DNA of 64,000 nt from Primulina eburnea. Taxonomy: Eukaryota; Streptophyta; Magnoliopsida; Lamiales; Gesneriaceae. Shown piece after piece: positions 22,695-35,348 of this stretch. The notes beneath the pieces were generated by a model. It had not been told where the DNA came from. It saw only the letters and a program-made list of their open reading frames with translations, and searched no databases. The stretch spans positions 9,878,261 to 9,942,260 of the forward strand of contig NC_133114.1 of NCBI RefSeq assembly GCF_022965805.1, in the 5' to 3' direction. The position numbers were made by a program, and so were the translations under genes. How positions within the stretch are numbered: the first letter of the stretch is position 1; each line of letters opens with the position of its first letter.

Positions 22695-25600
22695 TCAATC
22701 CACAATAACCCATATAGCATTGAATCCTCTTTGTGTTCTTGGCAAACCAAGAATGAAATCCATCGTGATGTGTTCCCATTTCCATTCAGGAATGGGTAGC
22801 GGTTTCAGGAGCCCTGCTGGTCTTTGATGTTCAATCTTGACCTGTTGACAAGTTAGACATTGTGAAACAAATTGAGCAATGTCTTTTTTCATACCTGGCC
22901 ACCAAAATAATGGTTTCAAATCCTTGTACATTTTAGTGCCTCCTGGATGGATCGAATAGGGAGTAGCATGAGCATCAATAAGAATGTCGGTTCTGGTCGT
23001 TCCTTGTTTTGGTACACACAGTCTCCCTCGATATGTCCATATTCCTTCCCCATTCAATTCAAAGTTTGAATGTCCTTTATCTTCATCTCGCTGTCTCAAT
23101 TGCTGTAATTCATTATCTGTATTTTGTTCGACCTTGATCCTGTCTGCAAGTGTTGGTCGAACTATGAGAGATGATAATTTGATTGTAGATCCCTTTGGAA
23201 TAACATCAAGCTTCAAGTTCTGCAAATCCCATAGGATTTGTTCTTGCACTTGCATTGCAGCAATAGAACTGGACTTTCGACTTAACGCATCTGCAATAAC
23301 ATTGGCTTTACCTGGATGATAGTTAATAACACAATCGTAATCCATTACCAATTCCAACCAACGTCGTTGTCTCATATTCAGTTCTTTTTGTGTGAATAAA
23401 TATTTCAAACTCTTGTGGTCCGTGTATATTTCACACCGTTCGCCATACAGATAATGGCGCCATATTTTCAATGCAAATACCACTGCTGCCAGTTCTAAAT
23501 CATGTGTGGGATAGTTCTTTTCATATTCCTTTAATTGCCTTGAAGCATAAGCAATTACCTTCCCGTGCTGCATTATAACTGCTCCTAAACCTTGTTTCGA
23601 AGCATCACTGTATACCACAAAATCTCCTGGTCCTTCTGGTATAGCAAGGACTGGTGCCGATGTCAATTTTGCCTTTAACTCTTGGAAACTGCGATCACAT
23701 GCTTCGTCCCATACAAATTTCACATTCTTTCGGGTTAAAGCAGTCAAAGGCAATGCTATCTTAGAATATCCCGCTATAAATCGATGGTAATAACCAGCTA
23801 GCCCAAGGAAACTACGTACCTCGGTAACAGTGATAGGTCGTAGCCAGTTATTAACAGCTTCAATCTTGCTTGGATCCACTGATATGCCTTCTTTTGAGAT
23901 AATATGGCCTAAGAATGATACTTGTTCGAGCCAAAATTCACATTTCTTCCATTTGGCATATAAATGTTTATCCTTCAAAGTCTGCAAAACTAATTGCAAA
24001 TGTTCTCGATGCTCCTCTACAGTTCGTGAGTAGATTAAAATATCATCTATAAACACAATCACGAACTTGTCTAGGAATGGCTTGAAAATTCTGTTCATTA
24101 GATCCATAAATGCAGCTGGTGCATTCGTTAGTCCAAATGGCATTACAAGAAATTCATAATGCCCGTACCTGGTTCGGAAGGCAGTCTTAGAAATATCATC
24201 TGACTTCACTTTTAATTGATGATAGCCTGATCGTAAATCAATCTTCGAAAAGATAGCAGCTCCTTGTAGTTGATCAAACAAATCATCAATTCTAGGGAGT
24301 GGATACTTATTTTTGATTGTCACTTTGTTCAACTCCCGATAATCAATGCATAGACGAAGGGTACCGTCTTTCTTTTTCACAAACAAAACAGGTGCACCCC
24401 ACGGTGAAAAGCTCGGTCTAATAAACCCTTTATCAAGCAACTCCTGTAACTGTTCTTTCAGTTCTTTCATTTCTGTAGGAGCTAATCGATAAGGAGCTTT
24501 GGAGATCGGATGAGTTCCTGTCACAACATCAATTACAAATTCGATCTCTCTATCTGGGGGTAAGCCGGTTACATCATCAAGAAATACTTCTGGAAATTCA
24601 CAAACGACATCTGTATCTTTTAGTTCACGAACCGGTGGATCAATAACTAAAACAGATGCTAAATATCCTTGACACCCCTTCTGTAATAATTTACAAGCCT
24701 TCATACAAGAGATTATCCGAAGAGGTAAGGATATACCTGCACTTGCTACTGTGAATGGTTCAGCTCCTACTGGTGCAAACTTGATCATCTTCAGGCCACA
24801 GTCAATATTAACTCTGTACTTCGAGAGCCAATCCATTCCCAATATCACATCAAAATCGTTCATTTTCAAAGCAATCAATTCAGCATACATCTGATGGCCT
24901 TGGACATATATTGGACATCCTCGCACAATCTGATCTGTCTGTAATTCTTGCCCGGAAGGTAAGGCTATGGCGAGTTGTGTCTCTAGTGTACTTGCTGTAA
25001 TGCCCAATCTCTTTACAAATGATTCCGAAATAAAGGAATGTGTGGCTCCTGAATCTAGTAAAACAATAGCAGTAATACCAGAAATCAAGAACATACCGGT
25101 GATCATCGATGTATCCGCATCCACTTCTTCTTTGGTCATGAATTGTTGTATGTATTCTGTCATTGCCATAGTTCCTTGCTTCAGGTTAAGGAAGTCGCTG
25201 GCTTTCTTAGATCGTACGTCTTTACTGAAATACTTGTTGTAAAACACGGTTTTGAAAGTTCCCCATGTCAGTGGTCCAACCGGTAATGCCACTTTTGCAC
25301 TTTCCCACCATATTCTTGCATGTTTTGTTAAGAGAAAGATGGCACAAGTCACTTGGTCAGCATCATCCATATGTAGGTAGGAGAAGATGGACTCCAATGA
25401 CTTAATCCACTCTTCTGCTACTGCTGGATCGGTGCTTCCCATGAATTCCGGAGGATTCAAACGTCTAAAACGATCATATACGTCTGTTTGAACAGGCACA
25501 TGTCTGTGTACTTTGGCTTGAGCTTGTGCCTGTTCATGAGTAGTCCGTTGCATCTCCAGTAGCTGCTGGATTTGTTCACCATGGACCTTTGCTTTTTGTT

Positions 25601-25712
25601 GGAGTAATTGGGCGAAGTCATCTACAGGTCGTGGCGCATTACCTTCACCTTCGACTGCTGGGGCCTTGCCCTTAGATGACTCTCCCTCATGTACTTTACG
25701 TTTCGGTGGCAT
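22695..25712 (-). CDS. Z gag-pol polyprotein up to a premature stop in integrase
   Basis: 1005 codons starting [16 protein letters not shown]. Residues ~80-190 are the retrotransposon gag domain ([20 protein letters not shown]). Near residue 191 the frame jumps to [13 protein letters not shown] and then protease with DSGATHSF (D220), so the gag C-terminus with the zinc knuckle is missing in frame. RT has FIDDILIYS, RNase H has [14 protein letters not shown] and [10 protein letters not shown], and integrase begins with the zinc finger (CLTCQQVK) and ITMDFILGL. The stop TGA at 22695-22697 follows AIWVIVD where W has VDRLTKSAH, so CGA became TGA, a CpG-type change. The start is the first ATG and gives the MPP gag beginning. 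Confidence 0.9.
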   Translation of the reverse strand: MPPKRKVHEGESSKGKAPAVEGEGNAPRPVDDFAQLLQQKAKVHGEQIQQLLEMQRTTHEQAQAQAKVHRHVPVQTDVYDRFRRLNPPEFMGSTDPAVAEEWIKSLESIFSYLHMDDADQVTCAIFLLTKHARIWWESAKVALPVGPLTWGTFKTVFYNKYFSKDVRSKKASDFLNLKQGTMAMTEYIQQFMTKEEVDADTSMITGMFLISGITAIVLLDSGATHSFISESFVKRLGITASTLETQLAIALPSGQELQTDQIVRGCPIYVQGHQMYAELIALKMNDFDVILGMDWLSKYRVNIDCGLKMIKFAPVGAEPFTVASAGISLPLRIISCMKACKLLQKGCQGYLASVLVIDPPVRELKDTDVVCEFPEVFLDDVTGLPPDREIEFVIDVVTGTHPISKAPYRLAPTEMKELKEQLQELLDKGFIRPSFSPWGAPVLFVKKKDGTLRLCIDYRELNKVTIKNKYPLPRIDDLFDQLQGAAIFSKIDLRSGYHQLKVKSDDISKTAFRTRYGHYEFLVMPFGLTNAPAAFMDLMNRIFKPFLDKFVIVFIDDILIYSRTVEEHREHLQLVLQTLKDKHLYAKWKKCEFWLEQVSFLGHIISKEGISVDPSKIEAVNNWLRPITVTEVRSFLGLAGYYHRFIAGYSKIALPLTALTRKNVKFVWDEACDRSFQELKAKLTSAPVLAIPEGPGDFVVYSDASKQGLGAVIMQHGKVIAYASRQLKEYEKNYPTHDLELAAVVFALKIWRHYLYGERCEIYTDHKSLKYLFTQKELNMRQRRWLELVMDYDCVINYHPGKANVIADALSRKSSSIAAMQVQEQILWDLQNLKLDVIPKGSTIKLSSLIVRPTLADRIKVEQNTDNELQQLRQRDEDKGHSNFELNGEGIWTYRGRLCVPKQGTTRTDILIDAHATPYSIHPGGTKMYKDLKPLFWWPGMKKDIAQFVSQCLTCQQVKIEHQRPAGLLKPLPIPEWKWEHITMDFILGLPRTQRGFNAIWVIVD

Positions 25713-25845
25713 TGTTGCTTATCTTAACCTACATGTAGGTCACGTAGAAAAACATAACTTAGCATAAACTATGGAATACAAAGATACTTACTTGCCAAGT
25801 TCTCCATATGGATGAAGTGCAGTGTCTTCCCTGTCAAAGAACCGT

Positions 25846-25859
25846 GGGCTCTGATACCA
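25846..25859 (-). other. Primer-binding site of Z (initiator tRNA-Met)
   Basis: Minus strand TGGTATCAGAGCCC, six bases inside the 5' LTR end. Confidence 0.9.
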
Positions 25860-25865
25860 TAAAAA

Positions 25866-27942
25866 TGTCACACCCTTACTCTATACTTGACATGATTAAT
25901 GATACTTATACTTGTAATCAAAATAAGGTTTGAATGATATAACTATATTATGAATCAAATCAAACAAGGGGCATCACTTTGACGGTTTGTAAAAATTTTG
26001 GCATGACGTCCCTATATTTTGTATAAGCCCAAACCAAGCAACAACATTCATATATACATAGACACAAACTCAACTCAAGCAACAACATCAACCCATATAT
26101 ATATAATCGTATTCTTACACACAAACATATTCTGTACCATCATACCCCTAGACATAAACATCGTAAAACTTGTTTCAAACCCTGACATTCAATTAATTAT
26201 AATACATATGCGGAAGCTATAGAATAAGAAGCCCGGTTCTTGTCGAGGTGAGGCACGTCACTAGCATCCATTGGCGAACCGGCATCCTACGCATCTTCCC
26301 TACCTGATCCTGTAATACATGAGCTACGTGAGTTTATAAACTCAATAAGTTGGCACTTGTACGTATCAATATGCATCGAAGGAACATACATATCAAGTCG
26401 TGATCAACAATGAATCTTAAAAACATGTCATATCGTAGCATATTCTCAATGTTCATTTTTGTACTTGAGCCTCATTAGTTGACCTGTACTACCGTGCTTG
26501 CTTTATTACATAGCTACTACTGTGTTGGACGTCAGGGAGCAACCTTTGGCATCCCCACGCCCCATGAACATATATTGGCCAATAGCTTTGGTGGACTTAA
26601 AACTACCCATGATGTCAACAAGCTCTATATCATGTAAATCAATCCTTTTTCTTTTCATGTTCATGTTCTTGTTCATGAAATAGCACCCATCATCAATATT
26701 CATGAGTTCCTTACATATTTAATACATAACAATGGAATATGGTGCTATGTTTTCATCAATAAACATACTAACAATGTACATATATCAATAGACAATGAGA
26801 TGCATTTGAAATTCATAATATTACTCATGTATTACTTCAAGAACATGCCAACTTACAGTCCAAGCGTACGAATACTTGTTTGAGACGATGTATCTCGCTC
26901 CTATGCTGTCAAATATATCAAAAATCCATTCACTATATATATATGGTCTTATACATGTATAACAACCATTAAAAAGATGAAAACTTACAACTCTAAGATG
27001 CCCTTGGGATGGAGAACCAAATTATAACTTCAATTGATGAAGGAAATGAAGAAAGGAGCTTTGGAGGATGTTTTCTAGACTTTTCTCTCGAGTTTGGCTG
27101 AAGAAGAGGTGAAAGAAACTGATGGAAATGATTAGAACTTTGAAACTTATCTTCATATATATTAGGCGGCGCTCGGGCGGTAGTTTTCTACCGCTCGAGC
27201 GCGGAATGTTCTGTCCAAGAGGTAAAATTTTCGTGCACTGGCGCTCGGGCGGTCATATTCTACCGCTCGGGCGCCATATGTTCTGTAAAATTTGTGAGCT
27301 TGTAAAGTACCGGCGCTCGGGCGGTAAAATCTTACCGCTCGGGCGCCACCTGTTCTGCCTCTGCGCACTACTTCATCAAAGATCGCTCCAGAAACGTCTC
27401 TTCCGTTCATAATCTGGAAATCTGGTAAACTAGGAAGTTGTAGCTCTATGTCGTGGCTTGAATCTCCCACTGGTTTCAGGTCATTTGGAGGTCTGAGTAA
27501 AAAGTTATGCCCATTCTCCCAACATGTGTCATTGTAGGAGTGACGATACACACAACTTACTTCAGGACGTTTTTGGCTTGTCTTCCACAATGATTTGGAC
27601 AAAACCCAAAACGTGAAAGTTGTAGCATTATATCTTAGCTTTCTAAGGGTTAAGGCCTCACACAATTTGGATCAATATTCAAATCATTATGCTAAAACCC
27701 GTACGAACTACCATATTTACGTCTCATTTCCCACAACTTCCATTACACTATCATTACCTACACATCTTACTCTAACTATTTAGGCATATATTCATTCTCA
27801 ATATACCATGGACAATATAAAAGTCATGTTCAATCTCAATATTGATACCTCAATCATCACTTTAAATCTAACAAGCTAAACAACTACATAATAAACGACA
27901 TAAACACATTATTATCATTTGTACGAGTAACCGGGCATTACA
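25866..27942 (-). repeat. 5' LTR of Z
   Basis: 2077 bp, TG...CA on the minus strand, followed by CATAC (27943-27947). It is the intact partner of 10494-10818 plus 19931-21682. GC-rich hairpins lie at 27168-27348. Confidence 0.92.
27168..27348 (-). repeat. Three GC-rich hairpins in the Z 5' LTR
   Basis: Counterpart of 20908-21088. The hairpins are unchanged while the linkers carry a few substitutions (for example AATTGGTGAGCATG versus AATTTGTGAGCTTG). Confidence 0.92.
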
Positions 27943-27947
27943 CATAC

Positions 27948-28554
27948 ATACACAACAACAGCCGGATAACTCCGGTGAGAATATAATTCTCAGTATAAAC
28001 AACATATACATGCACATCATATAAAAGCATATAAGAACGCATAAACAGTTATCAAATAACATGTATCACAATCTGTTAAACATAAAGTAAGAAATTGTAA
28101 ATCAAACTCTTTGACTCTAAACTTCTGACTCGACTCTCCTCTAGTCTAGGGATCCCGGTAAGAACGCAATAGTCTCCCATCTAATCTCTCCATTTAGATG
28201 GTGGTACGTTCTTATTTCTGGACTTCGGTCCACTATATCGAACAACTGCAATAGGGACTGATCTGTCTCCTAAGCACAACGATATAAACCAAACATCCAG
28301 TGTCTTGGCACATCTGCCGAAGACTTAGCGCGTCTGCCAATGACTAGGCACATTTGCCCACGACCCTCTCTTGATATCTATCTTCTATTCTCTGCTTTTC
28401 TATAAATCAATAGAACAAGCATATTCATTCAAATAATATAAAGGTATTAAAACAATAATAAATAAGTATGTGGTTTTGGGAAACTCAAGTCATATCTAAC
28501 TCGAGTCGTATCTCCCGGTTAACATTGATTTATACCTTTCTTATGTCAATTTGA
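27948..28554 (-). repeat. Y 3' LTR, piece 2
   Basis: Resumes the Y LTR after Z and aligns with the Y 5' LTR at about 47460-48065. It ends at TTTGA (28550-28554), where the Athila-type element begins. Confidence 0.88.
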
Positions 28555-28747
28555 TGATCGAGCAAAACTTGCACTGTGGAATCCTGAATAAAAATATGAT
28601 TTTGCCTGCTCAAAAATTAATCGCAAGTGCACGATGTCAATTAATAGTATAATATACATGAGTACGAGTATCGTTCCACTGGAGACTGTGTTTGACAATT
28701 ATTATTTTCAGTTATTAAATCTTTAGCAACGAAAATTGATTTGTTGT
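28555..28747 (-). repeat. Truncated 3' LTR of the Athila-type element
   Basis: Aligns with 39996-40188 of the 5' LTR (GATCGAGCAAAACTTG, TTAATCGCAAGTGCACGATG), then departs after GATTTGTTGTT. Confidence 0.85.
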
Positions 28748-28973
28748 TCGGCAAGGTGCCTGGTTCTCTGCTCGTGATCATTTTAGCCAACTGACCTATC
28801 TGATTCTCCAAGCCCTTTATTCATGCATCCTAGTTTTGCAGTCTAGTCTCGGTGGCTGAAATGAACTTAGACATCATTTGATCCAAACTAGATTTCTAAT
28901 CTCGAGGCTCATGTCGATACATCGGTTGCTTAATGTACTGATGTCCTCCTTTTGGTCGAGGCTGACTTCCTTG
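28748..28973 (-). pseudogene. Athila-type gag C-terminal fragment
   Basis: Minus-strand translation gives KGGHQYIKQPMYRHEPRD, SLDQMMSKFISATETRLQ and GLENQIGQLAKMITSREP, the coiled-coil-like region after the gag zinc knuckle of Athila elements. Three in-frame stops break it. It continues the gag interrupted by the copia element at 38789. Confidence 0.75.
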
Positions 28974-31010
28974 TGTTAGAGTAGGTGCCCGTCGAGCCAA
29001 GTGTTGGCCGAGGGTTCATGATTAAACTCTATGTATAAACAGCCTTTATTTTAATAATATATGAAATTATTGTTTTGGCAAATCTTTATCTGTATACATA
29101 TGCTAGTTGCATAGATAAAGACCTTGAATATACAAATAGTAGAAAGAATATGAGATGCTCATATGATGAGTATCATGAAACTCATATTTGTAATACTGTA
29201 TATTCTAAACGGTTCCTAGTCGATTTAGCCGCCACTAAGAAGGATATAGGCCGCTCGAGTTAGAGACTAGTATCTGCGATGTGAGTACCATGTTTCATTG
29301 GTAGGGGACATTGTGATGTCCGAACATGCAGATAGGTGCTCCTTGTAGAGAGTGCACTGAACAACCCTCCATAAAAGGACTTTCCAAGTGGTTCTCACTT
29401 ATCGAGTGAAAAAGTCCTAGTTTATGGTTGTACACCATTAGTTCTTATGACCCGGGACAACATTGAGACTCTATGTGCTAGAATTACACTTTGACTTGTT
29501 TACCGACTCTCATGGGGTCATCAGGTGGCAAGTTTGGGTGTTCTGTCGAAACATATAAGAGTCGATGCATTGTAGTCGGGGATTCACCGCTTACCTTCGG
29601 GTATGGATATCCTATGTGTTATCATGTATGTGCAGGTTGAAATCTCTGATCAGAGTATGGTGGTAATTATGAAAGGGGGTTTCATAGATTACACCATCGA
29701 TGCAACTATAACATGACACATAGTATCGATTCATTGACAACTGTCGATAAACCAATAGTTGTCGAATCGGTCGAGATATATGAGTTGAAGGGACCGTACT
29801 GTACGCTAACCATAATTGAATGGTTCTTGCAGGCACTATCATTTGATACCTAGGGAATCATGTAAGCGATGCTGCTAGGCGTTTAACATGATTGGTTGGG
29901 TATTATCAGACTTGAGTTCTGACGTTCTTGTTATCAAGGAGTTGATAAGTAAGAATGGAGCAATTGGGGTATGCTCGTATAAGGACATGTTTAGTCCGAA
30001 TCACATGGAGATGTGAACCCACGGCTAGTTGTATCAATGAACCATTGAGGGCCACACAAGTGCTAGCTTTCTAGATCCCGTTGAGAAGTTAAAATTGTTC
30101 AATGTGTTGAACGGCTTATAAATGAGTTTATAAGCGTAAAGAAAAATAGAAGTATGACTTCTACGAGAGAAATATAAATTTTAATTTATAGAAGTGTTCC
30201 TAAAATAAAATTTGGCCAAGTGAATAATGTATTTGAAAATTGTGATTTTCATAAACATTATTATGGACTAAATTAAATTAACTCAAATGTTGAATTAATT
30301 AAACACTAGTGGGCCTAGTAGAGTCCAAATAATTAAATTAATTCAAGTGTTGAATTAATTAAATAACATTGGGCCTTATAGAGCCCAATTGGAAATAATT
30401 ATTTAACTAGTGGGCTTGAGTAAAATCAAGTAAAGTCTAATTGGGCTCAAATATGTTTGAGACAATTAAAAGTCCATGGGCCTTGTAAAATTTACAAGCC
30501 CACTAGGGTTTGCATGCTTGAGAGGTGAAGGGGTGTGGATTATTTTTGATTAAAATATTCTATGGCATGCAAGACAACTTTTTCACTTTTCCCACAACCA
30601 AGACAAGTCTCCCCCCTTCTCTCCTCCACTCACTTGGCCGAACTCCTATCTCTCATTTTCTCTCAATTTTTGGTTCTTCAATTGTTGGAGAATCAATACA
30701 CTTCTCTTTGAAAAATACCCTAATTTTTCTAGTGCAAAATTAGGGTGGTTCTAGATTGTTGGTGGTGGGCTTGATTTTTGAACAAGGAGTGTTCAAAGGA
30801 GGTAGCTTGTAGATCAACTCGTCCATACAAGAGCTAAAGTGTTTACACTTTAGTTGGTGTCATTTATCAATCTCAAGAGGTTGATAGGTAAAAATTCTAA
30901 AACACTCTATGAATGTCATTTTTGTGTTTTTGTATATGCTACACTTCTTGTTAAAATCGATTTTCTGAGCTTCCGTTGTGCATTCCGGTCACCTAAATCG
31001 ATCCCTTTCA
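28974..31010 (+). repeat. 5' LTR of the copia element
   Basis: 2037 bp. It contains three diverged copies of an AATTAAATTAA(C/T)TCAA(A/G)TGTTG unit with GGGCCT(A/T)(G/A)TAGAG spacers (about 30280-30390). It has TGCAAAATTAGGGTGGTTC near 30733, which the 3' LTR lacks. Confidence 0.93.
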
Positions 31011-31012
31011 AG

Positions 31013-31025
31013 TGGTATCATGAGC
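31013..31025 (+). other. Primer-binding site of the copia element
   Basis: TGGTATCATGAGC, two bases after the LTR, an initiator tRNA-Met-type site with one extra T. Confidence 0.8.
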
Positions 31026-31135
31026 TAAGTGTACTAGTTTTCATGTAGCATATACATAATATTATATTGAGGGCGATTTCTAACCGATTGAGATGAAAAT
31101 TTGCAACAAAATCAAGGTCTTGTGGGGAAAAATTT

Positions 31136-31223
31136 CGGGCAGCAACGTGCTGCCCATTTCGGGCAGCACGGGCAGCCCATTTCGGGCAGCAAGGGCAGCC
31201 CGAGGGGCTGCCCGAACAGCCCC
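31136..31223 (+). repeat. CGGGCAGC repeats in the copia leader
   Basis: At least six GGGCAGC and three GCTGCCC copies in 88 bp, giving GGGCAGC...GCTGCCC inverted pairs (CGGGCAGCAACGTGCTGCCC). This GC-rich patch is ~125 bp after the LTR in AT-rich DNA. Confidence 0.85.
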
Positions 31224-32804
31224 TATTTTAATAATAATAATAAAAAAATTTGTGGCCGGAATCCGACGACGGAGCTCCAGCGACGGCGATGACGACTAGG
31301 GTTTTCAAAAGTGTTTTGGATTATCAAAGTGTCATGGGCCTTGAGTTGTTGGGCCATTGGATGACTAACATATTTTTGATTTAAATGGGCCAAAATGTTT
31401 TTTGGTGAAAAATGTGTTTTTGGGCCCTTAAGTTTAAAATTACAAAAGTTGCAAATTTTTCTCATAAAATAAATAATTGAAATTGGACTTTAATTATTTA
31501 TAGTAAATTGTGATTTATAAGAAATTCGGTTATAAATAAATTAATTAGAAAGTAGACAAAGGTGTTTGTATACTTTGTTAATTTAGTTTATAATCGTGGC
31601 GATTAGTGATTGGTTCAAGATATATAATATTGGATCAATTAATTATTGTGATAATTAATTGATGGTGTATGATATGTGATATTATGCATGAAGGATGATC
31701 AAAAGCCCAAGCCCAATTTGCTAGGTGTATGCTAGGATATTTTGTGTTGAATGATTGTAATAATTATCAATTTATAAAGTGGGCTTGGTTTATGGCCCGT
31801 TCCCACCCCATGAGATGTATCCCTATTTGTCATGGATATTTATTTGTAAATATTAGTATAGTGGATGATCAAGATTGGAAGATGGTGGCCATGATGATTA
31901 TGAAGATCGAAGACATGTAAATATTGGAAGCTAATTTAATAGTTGCATTGCATCCCGTGCATTTACCATAGGATTGGACCTAGGCCCGTGTTTAGCTCAC
32001 ACGGGCCATTAGTTTTGGGGCGATTGATCATCCTTGTTTGTTTACTGTTTATAATATATGCATGATATGTTATAAATAATGAGTATGTGCGTTATTATTA
32101 TGATAATAACAAAGTTGCATGAATCCGGCAAACATACGATCAAACATGGCGAGCTTTTAAAATAAAATTAATGATGAGACCTTTCAAAATTCAAAACCCT
32201 CATTTTGAATAAGATTCAAAATTAATATCAAGTCCGAAAAGGGGAATTATAAATTTGTTTATAATTTCCTTGTCTTCCATCGTCAATGGGTGCATGATGA
32301 ACGCTACCCGTACTCGGGGCTCGGCTCATATTATTGGGGAGCTTTGGGTGCCGGAAAGCTGTGACATCGATTGACATGGTGATGTGAACTACGTGGAACT
32401 CCCATGATTTCGGCTCATATTATTGAGGGAACTCATGGCGACCGTCCATTAAGGTTCAATATCGATGGGTTAGGCTTGACACGTAAAGATGAACGACGTC
32501 ATATTATTGGGTCCTAATCAAACGTGAGACAAAATTTTACGTAGAGTGTTGCATGGCGATACAATTGGAAACTACCTTTTAGGAATTATGATTGGCTGAT
32601 ATTATTCGGGATCATAATTCGCTAATTGGACCTTACGTACCTACTGAGGAAATGAGTTTCCCGTTTTCACTAGAGGGTAGTGAAAATGTCAAAACAGTGG
32701 GAGCGAAAATTTATAAAGTTAAAGTCCAAACTTTATATCTTATTAAATATTTTAAAATAATCATTAACATTTATCTGTTTTACTTTTCAGTACAAAATTT
32801 GACA
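31224..32804 (+). other. Long untranslated leader of the copia element
   Basis: About 1.6 kb without gene-like ORFs. Near its end (32328-32612) the phrase CATATTATTGGGG or a close variant recurs four times (32328, 32408, 32498 and 32598 areas). It ends with a splice-acceptor-like TCTGTTTTACTTTTCAG (to 32790) 14 nt before the gag ATG. Confidence 0.6.
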
Positions 32805-33791
32805 ATGTCTTCAATTCGCAATCCGCTTTCTGCCATTCTCGAAAAACACGTTCTAACCGGACCTAACTACATCACTTGGCTAAGAAATTTGAAAATTGTC
32901 TTGAACTCGGAGAAAATTTCTTATACACTGACTGAGTCGCCCCCTGCTGAGGCTCCGACTAGCTGTACTCCTGAGGAATTGCAGACCTACAAGGATTGGT
33001 GTGACCATGACTTGAAGGCTAGGTGTTATATGCAGGCTTCTATGAACGATGAGCTGCAGAGGCGTTTCGAGGATGCAAAGAATGCTGCTGACATTCATAT
33101 GCACCTCAAGGAGCTCTTTGGTGAGCAGACTCGGCCTCTTAGGCATGCCACAGTCAAGGTGCTCATCACTTTACGCATGCGAGATGGGGCCTCGGTCCAT
33201 GAGCATGGCCTAAAGTTGATTGGGCTCGTGGACAAGCTCGTTGGCATGGATTTGATCTTGCCTTCGGAGTTGACCACCGACGTGTTGCTGTTGTCACTGC
33301 CTAGCTCGTTTGATCCTTTTGTGGTGAATTTCAATATGAACAAGATGGAGCCGACCCTTGAGGAGTTGGTGAACATGCTTGTGACCTTTGAGTCCACCAT
33401 CAAGAAAGAGAAGCCGGTTCTTTATGTGGGCTCTTCATCTGGTACGAAGACCGGTTCACCTGGGAAAGGAAAGAAGCGTTCTTTCCAACGTCCCAAGAAG
33501 AGCGTGCCCTTGAAGAGGCAGACTCTGATTCCCGCTGTGGCAGCCGCACCAGTTAAGGCTGACAAGACTGTTGACGTCTGTCATCACTGCAAGAAGCCTG
33601 GACATTGGAGGCGTAATTGCAGGGAATATCTTGCCCAGAAGAGTTCTGGAAACGGTATGTTCTATATCGAAGTAAACATTTCAATTAACTCTACTTCTTG
33701 GGTATTGGATACCGGTTGTGGCTCACATCTCTGTAATGATTTGCAGGTGATGGGAAGAAGTAGGAGGCTCCGGGAAGGTGAGACCTTCTAG
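32805..33791 (+). CDS. Copia gag and start of protease, ending in a nonsense codon
   Basis: The ATG at 32805 gives MSSIRNPLSAILEKHVLTGP, a usual copia gag beginning. The frame is open upstream to 32592, but that part follows the leader repeats and looks untranslated. The middle has the gag fold (HLKELFGEQTRPLRHATVK, LLLSLPSSFDPFVVNF). The zinc knuckle is CHHCKKPGHWRRNC (CX2CX4HX4C). Protease follows with WVLDTGCGSH, whose D-T-G is the catalytic triplet. A TAG at 33789-33791 stops it. The same frame continues at 33792. Confidence 0.9.
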   Translation: MSSIRNPLSAILEKHVLTGPNYITWLRNLKIVLNSEKISYTLTESPPAEAPTSCTPEELQTYKDWCDHDLKARCYMQASMNDELQRRFEDAKNAADIHMHLKELFGEQTRPLRHATVKVLITLRMRDGASVHEHGLKLIGLVDKLVGMDLILPSELTTDVLLLSLPSSFDPFVVNFNMNKMEPTLEELVNMLVTFESTIKKEKPVLYVGSSSGTKTGSPGKGKKRSFQRPKKSVPLKRQTLIPAVAAAPVKADKTVDVCHHCKKPGHWRRNCREYLAQKSSGNGMFYIEVNISINSTSWVLDTGCGSHLCNDLQVMGRSRRLREGETF

Positions 33792-35348
33792 AGGATGGGC
33801 AATGGGGCAAGAGTTGCTGCCAAAGCTGTTGGAGATGTTTGTTTACTTTTGAACAATGATTTTAAGTTGTGTTTAAGAGATGTTTTGTTTGTACCAGATT
33901 TGGTGAAGAACATTATTTCCATTTCTATGTTAGATAAAGATGGATTTTCTTGTTTATTTAGCAAAGGTGTTTGCAATATTTACAAGAATGAATGTCTAAT
34001 TGGTACTGGAGAACTTGAAAACGATCTCTACACCTTAAAATTGAAAGATATTCCACTTAACAATGTCCAAACAATAACAACAACAAACAAGCGAAAACAA
34101 GATACTCTAAATTCGGCACAATTATGGCATGCTCGATTAGGACATATTTCCCTAAGAAGGATGAACAAGTTAGTGGGAGTTGGCATGTTTGATATGTCCG
34201 ATATTAATGCTCTCACGACTTGTGAATCCTGTCTGAAAGGAATGATGACCAAAATTACCTTTAAGGGCCATGTGGAGCGAGCCAAAGGGTTATTGGATTT
34301 GATCCATACCGATGTGTGCGGTCCGCTTAGCATCACTACTAAGCATGGACATGCCTACTTCATCACCTTTACCGATTACTTTTCGAGGTATGGGTATGTG
34401 TATTTGATGAAATACAAGTCTGAATCCTTTGAAAGGTTCAAAGAATTCAGAAGTGAAGTAGAGAAGCAATTGGGACGAAGCATCAAGACACTTCGATCGG
34501 ATCGAGGTGGTGAGTACTTGAGTGCCGAGTTCCAAGAGTATCTTAGAGAGAATGGGATTCTCTCGCAGTGGACTCCGCCCGCTACACCGCAGTTGAATGG
34601 TGTTTCGGAGCGTCGTAACCGGACTTTGATGGACATGGTTCGGTCTATGATGGGGTTCACGGAATTGCCGCCATCCTTTTGGGGATATGCGCTTGAGACA
34701 GCGGCAATGTTGTTGAACAATGTCCATACAAAGGCAGTTGACAAGACACCATATGAGATATGGATGGGTAAGCCACCCAAATATTCTTATCTTAGAATAT
34801 GGGGGTGCCCTGCTTATGTGAAGCAGGTAGTGGGAGATAAATTGGATAGTCGATCCATTTTATGTTACTTTGTGGGATATCCAAAGAATTCGGTTGGATA
34901 CTACTTCTATCATCCCCAAGAAACAAAGGTGTTTGTTTCTAGGAATGCAACCTTTTTAGAAAAGGAATTTCTATTAGATAGAAAAGGCAAGATGATAGAA
35001 CTCGAAGAGGTTCGAGAGACACCCACAATTGTAGAACCCACACCCGAAGAGCCAAGAGAGGAGATACAAGCTCCTAGAAGATCTGAGAGAGTCTCGAGAC
35101 CACCTATGAGGTATGGTCTGCTTCTTGAAGAGGGCCATGATGAGCCTAACCTTGAATGTGATCCAAGGACCTTCAAGGAAGCGTTATCTGATGCCGATTC
35201 ATCCAAGTGGCTTGAAGCAATGGAATCTGAGATGAATTCCATGCATTCGAACCAAGTGTGGAATCTCGTGGATCCTCCTGAGGGAATTGTTCCCATAGGG
35301 TGTAAATGGATTTACAAGAGGAAACTTGGGCTGATGGGAAGGTATTGA
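33792..35348 (+). CDS. Copia pol, part 1: protease end, integrase, start of RT
   Basis: Same frame as gag, resuming right after the TAG. It has the end of protease ([17 protein letters not shown]), then the integrase zinc finger ([16 protein letters not shown] ... CESCLKG) and DDE core residues in [23 protein letters not shown] and [13 protein letters not shown]. It then reaches the start of RT ([23 protein letters not shown]). The frame breaks at 35330-35348, where one G is missing from a run after AAACTTGGG, and ends GRY. Confidence 0.9.
   Translation, partial: RMGNGARVAAKAVGDVCLLLNNDFKLCLRDVLFVPDLVKNIISISMLDKDGFSCLFSKGVCNIYKNECLIGTGELENDLYTLKLKDIPLNNVQTITTTNKRKQDTLNSAQLWHARLGHISLRRMNKLVGVGMFDMSDINALTTCESCLKGMMTKITFKGHVERAKGLLDLIHTDVCGPLSITTKHGHAYFITFTDYFSRYGYVYLMKYKSESFERFKEFRSEVEKQLGRSIKTLRSDRGGEYLSAEFQEYLRENGILSQWTPPATPQLNGVSERRNRTLMDMVRSMMGFTELPPSFWGYALETAAMLLNNVHTKAVDKTPYEIWMGKPPKYSYLRIWGCPAYVKQVVGDKLDSRSILCYFVGYPKNSVGYYFYHPQETKVFVSRNATFLEKEFLLDRKGKMIELEEVRETPTIVEPTPEEPREEIQAPRRSERVSRPPMRYGLLLEEGHDEPNLECDPRTFKEALSDADSSKWLEAMESEMNSMHSNQVWNLVDPPEGIVPIGCKWIYKRKLGLMGRY

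Larger units (their letters stand above)
10494..27942 (-). mobile_element. Gypsy chromovirus Z (with a nested LARD-like element)
   Basis: Minus-strand element flanked by CATAC at 10489-10493 and 27943-27947. The 5' LTR is 25866-27942 (2077 bp). The 3' LTR is 10494-10818 plus 19931-21682, also 2077 bp once the nested element and its duplicated CATTC are removed. The two LTRs differ by roughly two dozen substitutions by eye, so Z is fairly young. The internal region is 21683-25865. Confidence 0.92.
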
